NCBI RefSeq assembly: GCF_030272615.1
Contig: NC_081406.1
Location: 172,444,361-172,508,360, forward strand
Direction: 5' to 3'
DNA from: Cryptomeria japonica
Taxonomy: Eukaryota > Streptophyta > Pinopsida > Cupressales > Cupressaceae
DNA: 64,000 bases
This document shows positions 46,747 through 60,399 of this stretch, in pieces. Below the pieces are notes generated by a model, which saw only the letters and a program-made list of their open reading frames with translations, ran no database searches and was not told the origin of the DNA. The first letter of the stretch is position 1. Every line of letters starts with the position of its first letter. A program made the translations under genes and the position numbers.

Positions 46747-47037
46747 GTATTGGTGGATTCTGTGATGGTGGAAATCAAGGAGAGGAAGAACATTGTAATT
46801 GGGGATGTAGACCCTGTGCATTTGACATCAAAGATCAAGAAATTAGGACACATAGAGCTTTTAAGTGTGGGGCCTCCCAAGGAATAGAAAAAAGATTCTT
46901 CCAAACAGGAGAAAAAGAAGGGTGATAAAAACCTAGAGCCTATTCAAACAACCATGTATTATCCTACCAATTACAACTACAAACCTTATGAATACACTAC
47001 AACTTATCATGAGTATAATTCTTGCACTATCTACTAA
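46747..47037 (+). pseudogene. HIPP-like heavy-metal-associated protein fragment
   Basis: 97 codons in one frame resemble the later part of heavy-metal-associated isoprenylated plant proteins: VDSVMVEIKERKNIVIGDVD, then PVHLTSKIKKLGHIELLSVG (end of the HMA fold), a Lys-rich linker, a Tyr/Asn/Pro-rich tail (YYPTNYNYKPYEYTT) and a final NSCTIY, placed like the C-terminal CaaX prenylation box. One TAG interrupts (PPKE-stop-KKDSS). The first part of HMA, which in the family may carry the metal-binding cysteines, was not found upstream; it is lost or in an unseen exon. Host-derived rather than transposon. It could be a truncated gene or a duplicated fragment. Confidence 0.7.
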
Positions 47038-50000
47038 ACTTTTATGTATAATGCATATCATTTTTCTTTTGTAGATGAAAATATTTATGCACATTACAAA
47101 TGGAATGTAAATGAAAGGAACCCACTTCGAAGACGTTTCATTTGAGATTCCAAACCCTAGGAAAATGCTATAATTGAAAATTCCAAAGGATTTTATCTTA
47201 AAGATTAAATTTTCTATAGTTGATGTATATGTAGCAATATTGATAAAAAAATCAAGTATAACCAAATTTGAAATGCAATTCCTTTGATACCATTTTAGGT
47301 CTAAGGCTTCTATGTTTATTTAGTAATTCAAACAGTAACCAAAGAGCCTTTAAGCATACCCAGAAAGTGATATTTGTTTATAGGGTATACTTATCTAGAG
47401 ATTTGATGGGGGGCATTCTACACATTTCATTATTCTTGTGTTTAATGGGTGTTTTGGGAATATTGTAAGTAGTAAATTATTAAATATTAGAAGCTTGTTT
47501 GATGATAAAGATTTTTTTCGTTTTTTTTTTTTTTAAAGAGTTTAAATTTGTATACATGTTCTATATAGGAGCTATGTCAAACTACATGTTACAAAATTGG
47601 ATTCTATTTTGTATATCTTATGACATCAATATTTATCACTTTATAGTTTTCAAAATAGACCTTTTATCAATCCATCCATCATTATTTTTATCAGTTAATA
47701 GCTATATAGAAACTACACCTATTATATTGATATTAACTAGCACTTGCACCAAAAGGAGGTGCAATAGTTACACTGATAGGAATATATACACAAAATAATA
47801 AATTGGAGGGTACAAATTGAATAAATAGTTATAATAATTTAAATCATGTCATACTAAACATAAATCAATCTAGTGGAGATCCTCCTCAAAAGTCCCCTAT
47901 GATCCTCCATTATGAACTATAATATATTTATAATGTAAGGAAACAATTAACTTATGAAATAGATTATAGTGAATAGATTTGATATTAGTCATTGATATGT
48001 GTTCTTTGTTAAAATTTAGGTTAGGACCAAGATTACTATAATAGTTAGGATTTCAAATGGAACCATAACCTTAATAGCATCATAACCCTAATCTAATAGA
48101 CATTAACTCTAATCATAGTTATAGCCCTAACCCTAACCTTAATCAAAATTTTAGGAGCATCAACCAAGCCTAATTTAACCCTGTTCCTAACTCTAACCCT
48201 AATTGAATGGTGAGTGTAACCTAAGACTTTATCCTAAAATAGTAATCTAGCCCAAACTCTAACACTAAACTAAGCTTTATCTTAGAATTAAAACCTCAAT
48301 CTTAACCAACCTCTAACGCTAACATTAAGAAAACCTTAACCCTAACTATAATTTATAGATGGTACATATTATTTCATTTTGGTGTTATATTTTTTAATAT
48401 TTACATTAGATTAAGATTTGTAATTCAAATAAAAAAAATATATGTAATTTACATATTGTAATCAAATAGTTTTATAAATCTTTTAATAAATTTTAATTAC
48501 AAAATAATATTCAAATCATTTAACTTAAAAAAAAAGAATGAATCTTTTTAATTTTATGATATTGTGAGATATAACATATAGATACAATTTTTTCTAAAAT
48601 GACAACAAATAATATAATAGAATGAAAAACTCTTACAAAATATAATTAAATTAAAATTCAAAATGAGAGACAAATTTGTTATAATAGAATTGAAATTATT
48701 ATTAATATTTATTTTTAAATTGCAAGATTTTAAAATTCAATGTGATCAAGTTTATATTAAGAAGATAATAATCTAAACAGTTATTTATAAAAAAAAAAAT
48801 ATTCAGATAATATAAATATTAATATTATAATTTAAATACATCTAATTATATATAATATTTAAATAGTATTATTATATTATCATTAAGATATTATTATATT
48901 TGTTATGAATAGGCATTTCCATTAAAGTATATAAAAGAGTACACTATTCACAAAAAAAAGGTGGGTGAAATAAAAAGACTGTTTGTATATAAATAAAATA
49001 TTTTTTGATTTTATCATATGTAATTTCCAATTTTAAATTTTATATATGTGTTGTCCTCTTTGTCTCGACAAAAATATTTTTTAATTCTTAAAATTTAAAT
49101 ATTCATCAAAAAATTACTAATTAAGCTTATAATACAATTTTTTTATCAAAATTTTTTTGTAATAATAACAAAAAATTCTACTTTAATATAAACAAACAAA
49201 TAAAATCGTATGTAATTTTTGAATCTTGTAACTCAAATTTATTGGTTCTAGTGATGAAACCTTGTTTTATTTAATTTCAATAAACTTATTTTTTCACTAC
49301 TTCATATCATAGCATTGATTGCCAATGACATTATAATTGTTTTAATGTCATCTTAGGAAAGAAAAAAAAAAAAATCTATGCTATTGCTATTTTGTGGTGC
49401 TCCCCATCTCGACAATGCAACATTTTTAATATATTTTTATATAATATTTATTTTGTATGGTTTTTATTTACTATGATTGAAACATGAAGTAAAAATATTT
49501 TACATAGTTTAATAACTTTATTTTATTCATGGAGCCTAAAATGCCAAATGGAATTTTTACTCTTGCAACAATTTTTAATAGTTAAATGTACTTATTATAG
49601 AGGAAAGATACGCCAAAAATATTAAAGATTCCATGTTATCACACTTCCATTCATGTGCCTACTATATTCTCAATGCCAAGTTTAGCTATACTATAAACTT
49701 CAAAATGTGACATTGACATTATAATCAAATGGTCAAACAATGCATATTTAGAATACTAACAGTTTATCAAGATTCAACATATCAACTAATCTCTTTTTCA
49801 TTCATGGTGATGATCAAATATACAGAGTGCAACAACACTAAGTGCTTCTATTTGTTTGATGCAAATAAAAAGGATAAGAAGGACAAAACTCATTTCTTTT
49901 ATATAAATATCGACCTCTTCATATGACATGTGTTCTATGAGATATTTATGGCCTCTTGTGTACATAGGAACTATAGGGATATGTACCAATACGAATACAT

Positions 50001-50760
50001 TCATGAGTAATGTTTTTTCAATGGTAATAACCTTGAAATGCATTCCATATACGAACAATCAAATCATTGCATTTTAATTTCATACATAAGAAGGAAAGTT
50101 ATTTAGATTTTTAAAATGTGTATAAAGATTGTATCCTACAAATCAATCTGTTTGATGTACATTCACACACAAGACTTCCATTACATGAAGCTTCACTGAT
50201 TTTATTTAGATGTACAATTACCATTTAATTTGGTTTTGGAAATTCATTTTTCTCTACATGAAACGACCATGAGAAATGTAAAATTTGGTGGGGAGTTCTT
50301 CACAATGTATAATGAAGAAGGACCAATAGTCATGAGGGCTAACTTCGTTAACATGTAGTCATCACATAGAATATCGTAAGATCCTTTTTTTTTTAAATGT
50401 AAAATGGACACTTAACTATCTACAACTAATTTTTGAAGGTGTGACTCAACACGGAGAACTTGTAAAACTAATATGTCTAGTGTGAAGTGTCCAAAAAATG
50501 ACTTTTTAAAGATTTGACCAAAACTTAATCTAAAAATCCCTAGTAGTTGAATTAAAAAATATCACTTCTAGTTAGTATAATATTATATTTTTATGTAGAA
50601 TATAACTTATATACAACTTAAATGGACCAAATACCTATTAGTAATCTTAAATTTGTGTTATCTTTAACTTTTATATCCAATACCAAAGGACCAATCGTTG
50701 AACACAAAAAATATTTGTTGTTATAAAAGTAATATATTATTATATATGGAGTGTAGGACA
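47038..50760. other. AT-rich intergenic stretch
   Basis: Apart from the telomere-like tract at 48.06-48.36 kb, no gene, LTR or RNA was recognised. The part 48,360-49,600 is extremely AT-rich. A 53-codon opening at 50,200-50,358 looks protein-like but is not identified. Confidence 0.5.
48060..48360. repeat. Degenerate interstitial telomere-like repeats
   Basis: Repeated CCCTAA, CTCTAA and CCTTAA words, including CCCTAACCCTAACCTTAA near 48,126. Plant telomere CCCTAAA is only loosely matched and decay is heavy. Confidence 0.6.
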
Positions 50761-50859
50761 GCAGGAGGGAATTCTTCTAAGGTTTTGGGTGGAGGGGTCG
50801 AATATTTTCATGCATAAGAGGCAGATGGGGATGACAAGGATGATGATAAAGGGTAGGAT

Positions 50860-51720
50860 ATTGCATGCCCCTGTTTGTTTATTCTTTGTTGTGTTTGGTC
50901 CCCTTTTGTGCTACTCGGGTGGCCTTGTTTGTGGCCATGTGCTTTGCTTGTGATTCTTTTGGGTTTTTTATGTTATCCCCCTCATTGGTTGTCTTTGTAG
51001 TGCCCCCATTCCTTTTTTTACATGACCTTCATGTGTGGAGTGGGTTGGATTTGTTTGTTGCTCCTATTTTATACTCTTTGTGGTGGATCTAGGCTCAATG
51101 CTAGTTTGTTCTTATTTCATTACTTCTCTTCATCTGTTGGGGGCCATGCTTGATCTTCATTATTTGTTTGGCCTAGAGTCTTCATCATTTGGGGGTTTGT
51201 TTGGTGATTCTTTTCCACTGTGCTATGGGTTTCTTGGTTCTATTGAACCTTGATGTGGGTTTCGTGGTCTTGGCTGCCTTGTGGGGATTTTTTGCTTTGC
51301 TCCTTTGTTCTCTTTGTTTTATATTTCGAGTAGCTTTGTTGGTGTTTGGTCTCTTGGCAGATTTTTTCTTCTCGATGGTTAGGCAATTACTAATAGATTT
51401 CAAAGGCCTGGGTTGGTCGTGGTTTGTTTATGGTTAACGTTTTGTCATTTTGGGGTTGTGCACATCCCTATTGTTGCTTAATGCTTAATGATTTTTATTC
51501 TTAAATGGGCTTATGTTGTTCTTGGTTGGCTTCTCCCGTATTGGGCTCCTATCAAAGTGGAGTTCTCTCTTGCAGCCATGGTGTGGGTTTAGCCCATTCT
51601 ACTTCTCTCTTACTCTTTCACTATTCCTATTGAGGTGGTGGCTATACCTATGGAGGTGGTGTCTTGTCTGGTGGGAGAAGTTGATTGCTGCACTAGTGGT
51701 CTAATTTTATCCTTGTCTGC
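50860..51720 (+). other. GT-rich strand-asymmetric block
   Basis: Strongly T/G-rich on the + strand with short hydrophobic openings, unlike its AT-rich surroundings. It resembles the 3' tails of plant LINEs, but no RNase H or A-tail with a target duplication was found. Origin uncertain. Confidence 0.35.
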
Positions 51721-51769
51721 TTAGTTGTGGGGTTGAATTGTTTATTTCTCTTCCTATTGTTGGTATGTA

Positions 51770-51935
51770 TCTCCAACGAATAACCCGACAAAATTTGAAT
51801 TCAATTGTTTATTTCTTTGAAATTCTAATGAATTAGACCACCACATATGTGTCAACTTCCGACAAAGAAAGTGTAGGAATTTCGATGAAAATATGTCCAT
51901 CGAATAACCCGATGAAATTTGAGTGACAAAAATTT
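51770..51935. repeat. Short direct repeat pair
   Basis: CGAATAACCCGACAAAATTTGA-like wording near 51,777 recurs at 51,899 as CGAATAACCCGATGAAATTTGA, about 122 bp apart, differing at few positions. Confidence 0.6.
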
Positions 51936-52019
51936 TTTCATCGTTTCGTTAGAAAATGACCCCACAGGTGTTAGTGACTTGATCTTAATTATTTGTTATT
52001 CTTTGTATTGGCCTTGAAT

Positions 52020-52870
52020 GGTATCATCATTTATAAAGATAATACAAGGAGCTTTCTTAGAACTATTTGTTGTATATCTAAACTACCCAATGGAGACTTG
52101 TAAAAATCTTCATTTACTTATTCTTGTTAAGTCCAAATCATTGCTTCTACTACTAACTAAATTGAAGGTGTCCTATTCCTACCATGCCTTAACCATAAAT
52201 GACTCTTTTTGCTTGTTTGGTTTTGAGAGATTAAATTGGGAAATTACATCTTGCATGATCAAACTCATACTCAAAGCCTCTACAAATTTGTTAGATTGAC
52301 CACTTTTATCGTTGATAATAAAAGTAAAACTTTTACAACAATTCAATCCATTTGATATGTCTTTTACTCAAATATTGACTCAAAATGACACCTATATTAG
52401 TCCCTTTAGTATCATATTAAACTTGAAAAAAGATTAGTAGAATCAAGTAAACACAAGATAGGTTCCCCTAATATCTTTCTTTTAAGCATCTAAAAAGCTT
52501 TTATCAGCAGCCTAAGTCCAATTTAATGTCTTCTTATCTCCTCTAATTGTATGCACTATTGAGCACAAATCCCACTTAAAATTCCTTATGAATTTTCAAT
52601 AGAAGCTAGCTAAACCATTAAAGATCTTTATCTCAAAGCTACTCTTAGGAGTATGCCATATAGTGGTTTCCTTTATCTTGTCCCTATACATCTTCAATCC
52701 TTCTTGTGAGATGACAAAGCTCAAGTAGATTAATTTTATCTTCAAGAATGTACACTTATTAAGATTTATTAGTAGCTTCTCTTCATGCAACTTATTTGAT
52801 ACCATTCTTAGGTACCCAATATTGTATTCCTTTGATTGATTATATACCAATATATCATCCAAATATACTA
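52020..52870 (-). pseudogene. gypsy RT and RNase H remnants, - strand
   Basis: The - strand at 52,862-52,596 gives MDDILVYNQSKEYNIGYLRM (RT catalytic YxDD region) and FVISQEGLKMYRDKIKE, then IKIFNGLASFY, the gypsy RT end. Below it come WT-stop-AADKSF-stop-MLKRKI and LSQYLSKRHIKWIELLQ, matching parts of gypsy RNase H with a deletion between. Multiple stops and shifts. Related in wording to gypsy element 1, but a separate, inverted copy. Confidence 0.75.
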
Positions 52871-53732
52871 TGAAAAACTTTTGAAATCTTTAAGCATCTC
52901 ATTCATAAGGCTCCTGAAAGTTCTTACAGAATTAGTTAAGCCAAATTGCATAAAAAATCATTCATAGAGCCCATTATTTGTATTAAAGGTTGTCTTCCAA
53001 TAAATACCTTCTCTAATTATAATATGATAGCCACTTTCTAATTTTATCTTAAGAAAAATAGTTGGCTCCACTCAAACAATCCAAAAAATAATCTATTCTT
53101 CACAAAGGGAATCTATATAGGATAGTAATTTTGTTGATTGCTCAATAGTCTATGCGCATAATATCTAACCTCCATCCGTCTTAGGACTCAAAGCTATTGG
53201 AACAAAACAATAACTTAAACTTTCCCTTATCAACCCTTTCTCTCCAATAATTCTTGTACCTACTTCTTGATTTCTTCATTCTCCTTGGGAGTTATATTGT
53301 AAACTCCCTTATTTCGAAGATTTGCTCCCAGAATCAAGTCTATGTGATGGGCGATAATTCTCAATGGTGGTAAATTAATAGGTAGGTCATCCAATATTGT
53401 GTCTACATACTCATTCAACATTAATTAAAATTCTTAGTTCAAATTGATCAACTTTGTGCTAGTGACTACACTTCTAGGCTTTCCTATCAAAGTGAAGTTT
53501 ACCTCTTCCTCCTTCATTTGGTTTAAAAAATACTTACCATTTATTAGCAGCATTTTTTATCTTTCTTAAATAGTAGCACTCTCTTCTTTTAGGTTTTTAT
53601 GAGCATTGTTTCTTCCATCTTTCTTAAAATTATAAGTATTGTACCTCCCATCATGCATAGACTTCATGTCATATTACCAAGGTCTTCAAGAAGAATATGA
53701 GAAACATTGATGGGCCTAAAATCATATACGAC

Positions 53733-54191
53733 CTAATCTTTGTAAGTTCCTATTTGGAAATCAATCTTGCATTGTCCATTGGCCAAGAGTTTAAATCCCT
53801 TTTGCAACCATGATACTTTGTTCAGGGTAAGATGGACTACCTTTTCCAAGCCTATTTTTTGCACTCTCTCTATTGAAATAATATTTTCTCTACTCCCACT
53901 ATCTATGATGATTTTGCAGTAATTTATTCTGCTCTTGAATGTTCTAAACAAATCCTTCCTTTGTGGAGGTTTTGTGACTTCCTTCTTGGGCTTAAGTAAT
54001 GGTCTTTTCATCAAGAGTGATTCACCAACTTGAAGTGGATCCTTATAAGTCATAGGTTCTTCTATCTCTTCATCCTCTTCAACCTGAGCCACATAAACAC
54101 CTCTCTCTTGACTAGTGGAGATTTTTTCTAGACATTCATATGATCTATGACCTACATATTTATTGCATCTAAAACACTTACCCATAAACAA
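53733..54191 (-). pseudogene. gypsy zinc knuckle and protease, - strand
   Basis: An open 152-codon segment begins near CFRCNKYVGHRSYEC, a CCHC knuckle with one extra residue between the second Cys and the His. It continues through an acidic linker (VAQVEEDEEIEEPM) to the protease active site IIIDSGSRENIISIERV, with the DSG triad intact, and VSWLQKGFKLLANGQCKIDF. This is the expected order for gypsy Gag-PR. The extra residue would disturb zinc binding. Confidence 0.8.
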
Positions 54192-54315
54192 TACTCTTCT
54201 TCTTTGATAAGGTCTTCTTCATCTTGATGCATAAAATCCTCTTGAACTCTATGAGTTACTAGCCTCATTTTGAGATGATTGTAGCTAACTTCTAGCTCCT
54301 TGACGTCCTCTTCCT

Positions 54316-55130
54316 CTAAATTTTCTTCTCCTTCCTCTTGAGTATGAATTTTTCTGAATTTTTCTTTCTAGAAAGATTCTCTTCCACCTTGTGTGCCAAA
54401 TAATAAGCTTCATCAACTAATCTAGGAGAAAGCATATTGATCTCATCCAGAATGGTGAATCTTAGACCATTAAGATATCTTTCCACATTTTCTAAGACAT
54501 CTTCTACATATCTTTCTCTTATAGTTAGCTTATATAACTCCTCTATGTAATATTTTATTGGCATGTCTTTCATCTTAGATTTTGAAGTGTATTTAATAGA
54601 CTAGTTTGATAGTCTTTAGGTGTGGACTTACCCTTTAGTTTATAAATTATTCTATCCAAATCTTTGATCTTGCAATTTTCCTTTTATATCCTCTCCTTTT
54701 TCACTCCATCCCACCAAATGGATCTATTATCCTTCAACCTTTTAACAATAAATCTCACCTTCTTTTCATTATCCTTTGATTCTTCATATTCAAAGTACTT
54801 TTCAAATGCATTAATCTAATCAATAAGTTCTTTAGGCTTTTGTATACCCTCATATGTAGGTTTCTCCATCTTAGGTTTGGAACTGATTCCCATAATGGCC
54901 TTGATCGTTCTATCTTGTACCCTCTCTTCCTCTTTTAGGATGACTACATTCATCTGCACTTCTCATGCCACTAATTTATCCTCACTGACATCTCCTTGAT
55001 CTATGCCTCTCCTCTTAGACATTTCAACGTCTTGTAGTCTTGTCCTAAGATTCCTAATATCCTCTAAAATTTTGGCATTTGCATCCGATGTTCCTTGACC
55101 TCGTCCTCTTCCACAAACTTTGAATGCCAT
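54316..55130 (-). pseudogene. gypsy gag, - strand (broken)
   Basis: ATG at 55,130 reads MAFKVCGRGRGQGTSDANAK followed by ILEDIRNLRTRLQDVEMSKR (coiled-coil-like). Then comes a Retrotrans_gag core with FEKYFEYEESKDNEKKVRFI and SIWWDGVKKER, and after shifts the segment 54,573-54,316 with LRFTILDEINMLSPRLVDEA. The start lies 170 bp from the primer site, as expected. Stops and frameshifts throughout. Confidence 0.75.
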
Positions 55131-55298
55131 CTCTCAGTAGAGAAGGTCTTCTTTCACCCTTACAAGAGTTGTTTCCTTGTCGAATACCAATAATGGCATA
55201 AGACTAAATAATATTTTCTTCTCATACAAGTTTTAATTCTCAATTGATCAACCACTACACTAATTTTAAATTAATTAAGATACGAATCTTCTATGATT

Positions 55299-55309
55299 CT
55301 CTGGTACCA
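55299..55309 (-). promoter_or_regulatory. Primer-binding site of the inverted gypsy element
   Basis: On the - strand TGGTACCAGAG follows a GGCATCA end, matching the Met-tRNA-type site with one change. It fixes the 5' LTR as starting at about 55,314 (+ coordinates). Confidence 0.65.
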
Positions 55310-55313
55310 CAAA

Positions 55314-56857
<1,544 letters not shown>

Positions 56858-57369
56858 TGTGTATAGCTTATGGTTATCAAAGATCTAAGTATTAATCTTT
56901 ATGCATATCCCAGCCTTTCTATAACTCAAGATATTTTATTCACTAACATCTGCCATACTTAAACTATATGCCTTTCTATAGGTTTAATGACAAATATAAT
57001 GGGACACCTATCTTTAGATTTGCCTCATATGTTGTTTGGGACTAGATGTACGATATAAAGGTAACTAGAACATTTGAACCTATCTCCATAAATTATAACA
57101 AGTCATATTCTCATAATTTTATTAATATGAACTATACCATACAAGACTCAAAGGAAGATAGTGTTGTTAATGGGGCTAATACTTATAAGAGGAAAATTCT
57201 AGATATATTTTTTTGATGAATGCCTAGGGGAATAGTATTTAGTTTGACTCATATAATGATGTAGAAAAAATAGGGTTGGGAACCTATTACATTCATGAAA
57301 AAAATTATTTCATCCCCAATCTTGTGAAACATTAAGAAGTTATAGGAGGCATGTGGTATATATACTTTA

Positions 57370-57740
57370 TTGTTCGAGGAGCATGCATGGTGTTATTGTT
57401 GGTCTAGTTTTAGTTTCTCACAACAACATGAGAAATGTTACTTTTTTAGGACTTAGTTTTCTTATACTACCAATGTAGTTTAATATAATGCCCTAATTTA
57501 GTGTATTCACCTAGCACAAAAGAATTGAGTTAATTATTGATAGTGTTTGGAGATAATGAGTTGGTTGTGAAAATGAGATTAAAGCATAGGGAACAATAAA
57601 GAAAAACATTCTCAATTCCTATAAACAAACATTATGGAACTTGATTGAATACTTTGAGGTATTTTGCATCCGTGTAGTCCCTAGAGAATAAAACAAAGAT
57701 GATGATAGGCTTGTAGTATATTTGTAGCACATTTGATATA
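57370..57740 (+). pseudogene. Tat-type RNase H remnant
   Basis: On the + strand, broken phrases match the RNase H found in Tat-like gypsy elements: a GVIVGLVLVSHNNM start, YTTNVV-stop-YNALI, FGDNELVVK and SYKQTLWNLIEYFEVFCIRV followed by VPRE-stop-NKDDDRLVV, which matches the family's FGDSELVV, LIEYFDAF and N-x-ADxLA blocks. Frames change between them. The C-terminal catalytic Asp region is still readable. Its position before RT (next feature) is not the normal order, so it may belong to a separate fragment. Confidence 0.5.
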
Positions 57741-58199
57741 CTGATAGACACCATGGAGGCCCAAAGATAACATGTTTATCTTGTGGTAAGCACGCTATCC
57801 CCAATAACAAGTAAATTGGCATTGGTTTGATGGTGATCAATAAAAAATTTATATTTGCAAGAAAAGGAATAACCTTTTGTTAGAAATCAGTCTATATTAT
57901 AATAAATATATGGTGATTATATCATACATCTGAATACTGAAAAATTATATAAAGAATTCATTATTTAGAAAATATCTTTAATTCAAATGGTTGGTCTAGA
58001 GATAAGAATACAAACTTGGCCACCAAATAAGAGGCTTATGAGTAGGTGGCTATGGAAGATGATAAATTTTTTAAATTGGGAGTGGTATGCTTGGAATCTA
58101 AAGGAAAATATTTGATTAAGATTTGTCAATCTTATGATGATATTCTTGCATTGACTTATAAAGATCTTTAATTTTTTGTTTCATCTTGTCCCAACATAT

Positions 58200-59110
58200 A
58201 ACTAAGTTGGACCCTAACATATCCAATTAGGCAAAACCAAAGGCATGTTAATCTCAAAATTAAACCACAAATGAGGAAATAATTGACCAAACTTATAGAT
58301 TCTAATATAGTCTTTCCCATCAAGAATTCCTTTTGGGTGGCAAACTTGGTTGCATTAAGTATAATGGGGATATTAGAATATGAGTATACTTGAGGAACCT
58401 CAATAGAGCCTTCATTAATGACCACTATTGTCTCCCCTTCATGAAACAAAATCTATAGAGGGTATGTTGTCCAAAAAGGTTTTCATTATTTGATGGGTAT
58501 TCAAGTTATAATTAGATTTTAGTCAAGGAACCATAATAGTATAAGATTAAATTCACCACCTAGGTGATTTTTCATATTGTAAGATACCCTTTGGACTGAT
58601 TAATGCTAGTGAAACCTTCCAAAGCATAGTGGATGTCACTTTCAAGGGTTTTTTAGTGACAATTTGTTGGTATATTTTGATGATATCACTAATTTTTCCA
58701 AGAATGCATGTGATCATTTCAATCATCTTGAGAAAAAATTCATGAGATGTAGAGAATATAGTGTGTCCTTTAACCCCAATAAGTGTGTATTTTTTACTTG
58801 ACTAAGGTAAAAAAATCTACCATATAGTCTCAAAGGAGGGTCTCATCGTTGACCCAAAAAAGTAGAGGCCATTTTGTCTCTTCCCCTTCTTAGTCACAAG
58901 AAAGGTATACAAAGGTTCCTAAGAAGAATAAATTTTATTAGGGATTTTGTTCCAGATATTTATTCACTAATGAAACCCCTCACTTTCACATTGAAGAAAA
59001 TAATTGCTTTTATCTATAGAAAACAAGGAAAATAATTTTTTTAAGCCATTAAGAAATCAATTGTGTAGGTTCCAATACATGCCAAATGATGATATAGAAG
59101 ATTACTCAAT
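58200..59110 (+). pseudogene. Gypsy RT remnant (Tat/Athila-like)
   Basis: Readable blocks on the + strand, in RT order: GDIRI-stop-VYLRNLNRAFINDH (about 58,365), RFSLFDGYSSYN (58,478), PFGLINASETFQSIVDVTFK (58,590), a YFDDIT-like catalytic box (58,674) with NHLEKKFMRCREYSVSFNPN across shifts, and HIVSKEGLIVDPKK (58,820). Then come QRFLRRINFIRDF-type connection sequence and LMKPLTFTLKK (58,970). Wording fits Athila/Tat-type RT rather than chromovirus. The next element's LTR starts at 59,138 and probably cut it. Confidence 0.7.
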
Positions 59111-59137
59111 GTTGGCCATTTGGAGGAATTGATTATG

Positions 59138-60343
59138 TGTTGCATTGATTTTTTTTCATTGATGTCAACACTAGTTGTTTTGGCTGCTTTACCAGTATCC
59201 TTTTGGTCACAGTAGGTTGTTTAGTTTCTGGTTGGTTAGATCATGATGATCCGGTATACTCTGGTATGATTTGGTTTATGGAATTGGCTTATATTTTCTA
59301 TTCACGCTACTCAGATACATGTTCAATCAGTTGGTATTAATCTCATGATCGGATGTTATCTTATATGTTGGTAAGCCTGGTTTGTTGATCCGGTGATGGT
59401 TTCATCGGTAGAGCGTTGTTGAAGATCTTTTGATGTTATGCATAAGTGGTGTTGGTGTGGCTTCTACTATGGATTCAAGATTCTGATGGTTATAATGTTC
59501 ATGTTCTATTTAATCCATGGTGTTGCATTTAGAACCGGACCTATTCTATTCTATCTAGGTTATGGACTGACTTAATGTAACATATTATTTGGTCTCCTCG
59601 ATGTGTTTCTGGGATGTCTTATGGGTTGGATGATATTTGTTTGATCTCTGGCCGACATGTTTTATAATTATATAATTGGTTTATTGTTTGGGTGGCCGAC
59701 CTTATTGTTTGAGGTCTAGGGTTTGTATTTATATGTGTATGATCTCATTTTAGATCATATGGATGGATAATTGAAGGTAAGCGAATAATGTAATAATCAT
59801 TCATGTAGAGGATTTGGTCTATCATAGGTGATTGAGTTGGTTTTATGCAAGAAGATTAAGTCCTTTGGTATTGAGCTTAGTCAGAACTATACTTAGGCAT
59901 AGGAGATGTTATTATTGTAGTTCATTCTTCCTTCAGGATTGTAGTCTGGATTTTTATGTAGTTAGTGAGACTCCTTTTGTAATGAGCAATGTGCTCTAGG
60001 CTATTGGAATCCTTGCAAATGTAGGCCCCTCAATTTACAATCACATACTTACTATGGAAGTATTATCTAACTGTAGGTAGGCCTCCCACCATGGTTTTTC
60101 CCTTTACCGGGTTTTCCACATACAAATTTTGGTGTCATGTGGATGGCATTTATTCTCTAATTGTTCCTTGTGCTTAATTGGTATATCTTCTATTTTGGTA
60201 ATTGGTTTATGTATTCTGGTATTGATCTTACGTGTTCTGGTATTAAATTTTTAATTGCTTAAGGTTTCGGTAATCTGGTGGCAACTGATTCACCCCCCCC
60301 CCCCCTCTCTTAGTTGTCTTTCGGTTATTTAAATTATCTAACA
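59138..60343 (+). repeat. 5' LTR of the copia element
   Basis: Begins TGTTGCATTGATTTTT and ends TATCTAACA immediately before the primer site. The partner LTR is outside the window, so the start is set by the TG and by the end of gypsy RT homology. Contains C13 at 60,293-60,305. Confidence 0.75.
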
Positions 60344-60344
60344 A

Positions 60345-60358
60345 TTGGTATCAAAGCT
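60345..60358 (+). promoter_or_regulatory. Primer-binding site of the copia element
   Basis: TTGGTATCAAAGCT differs from the standard plant Met-tRNA site TTGGTATCAGAGCT at one position. Confidence 0.85.
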
Positions 60359-60399
60359 CTGGTCCTCTTTGCAGAAGCTTAACCACTTGAGGAAGATCC

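Noticed and set aside
48060-48360. A true chromosome end
   Set aside because: Repeats are degenerate and flanked by ordinary sequence on both sides.
50865-51704. Overlapping hydrophobic openings suggesting transporters
   Set aside because: They come from T/G-rich composition; no conserved transporter motif or start context is seen.
58168-58449. 93-codon - strand opening
   Set aside because: It overlaps RT motifs readable on the + strand and is therefore a shadow.
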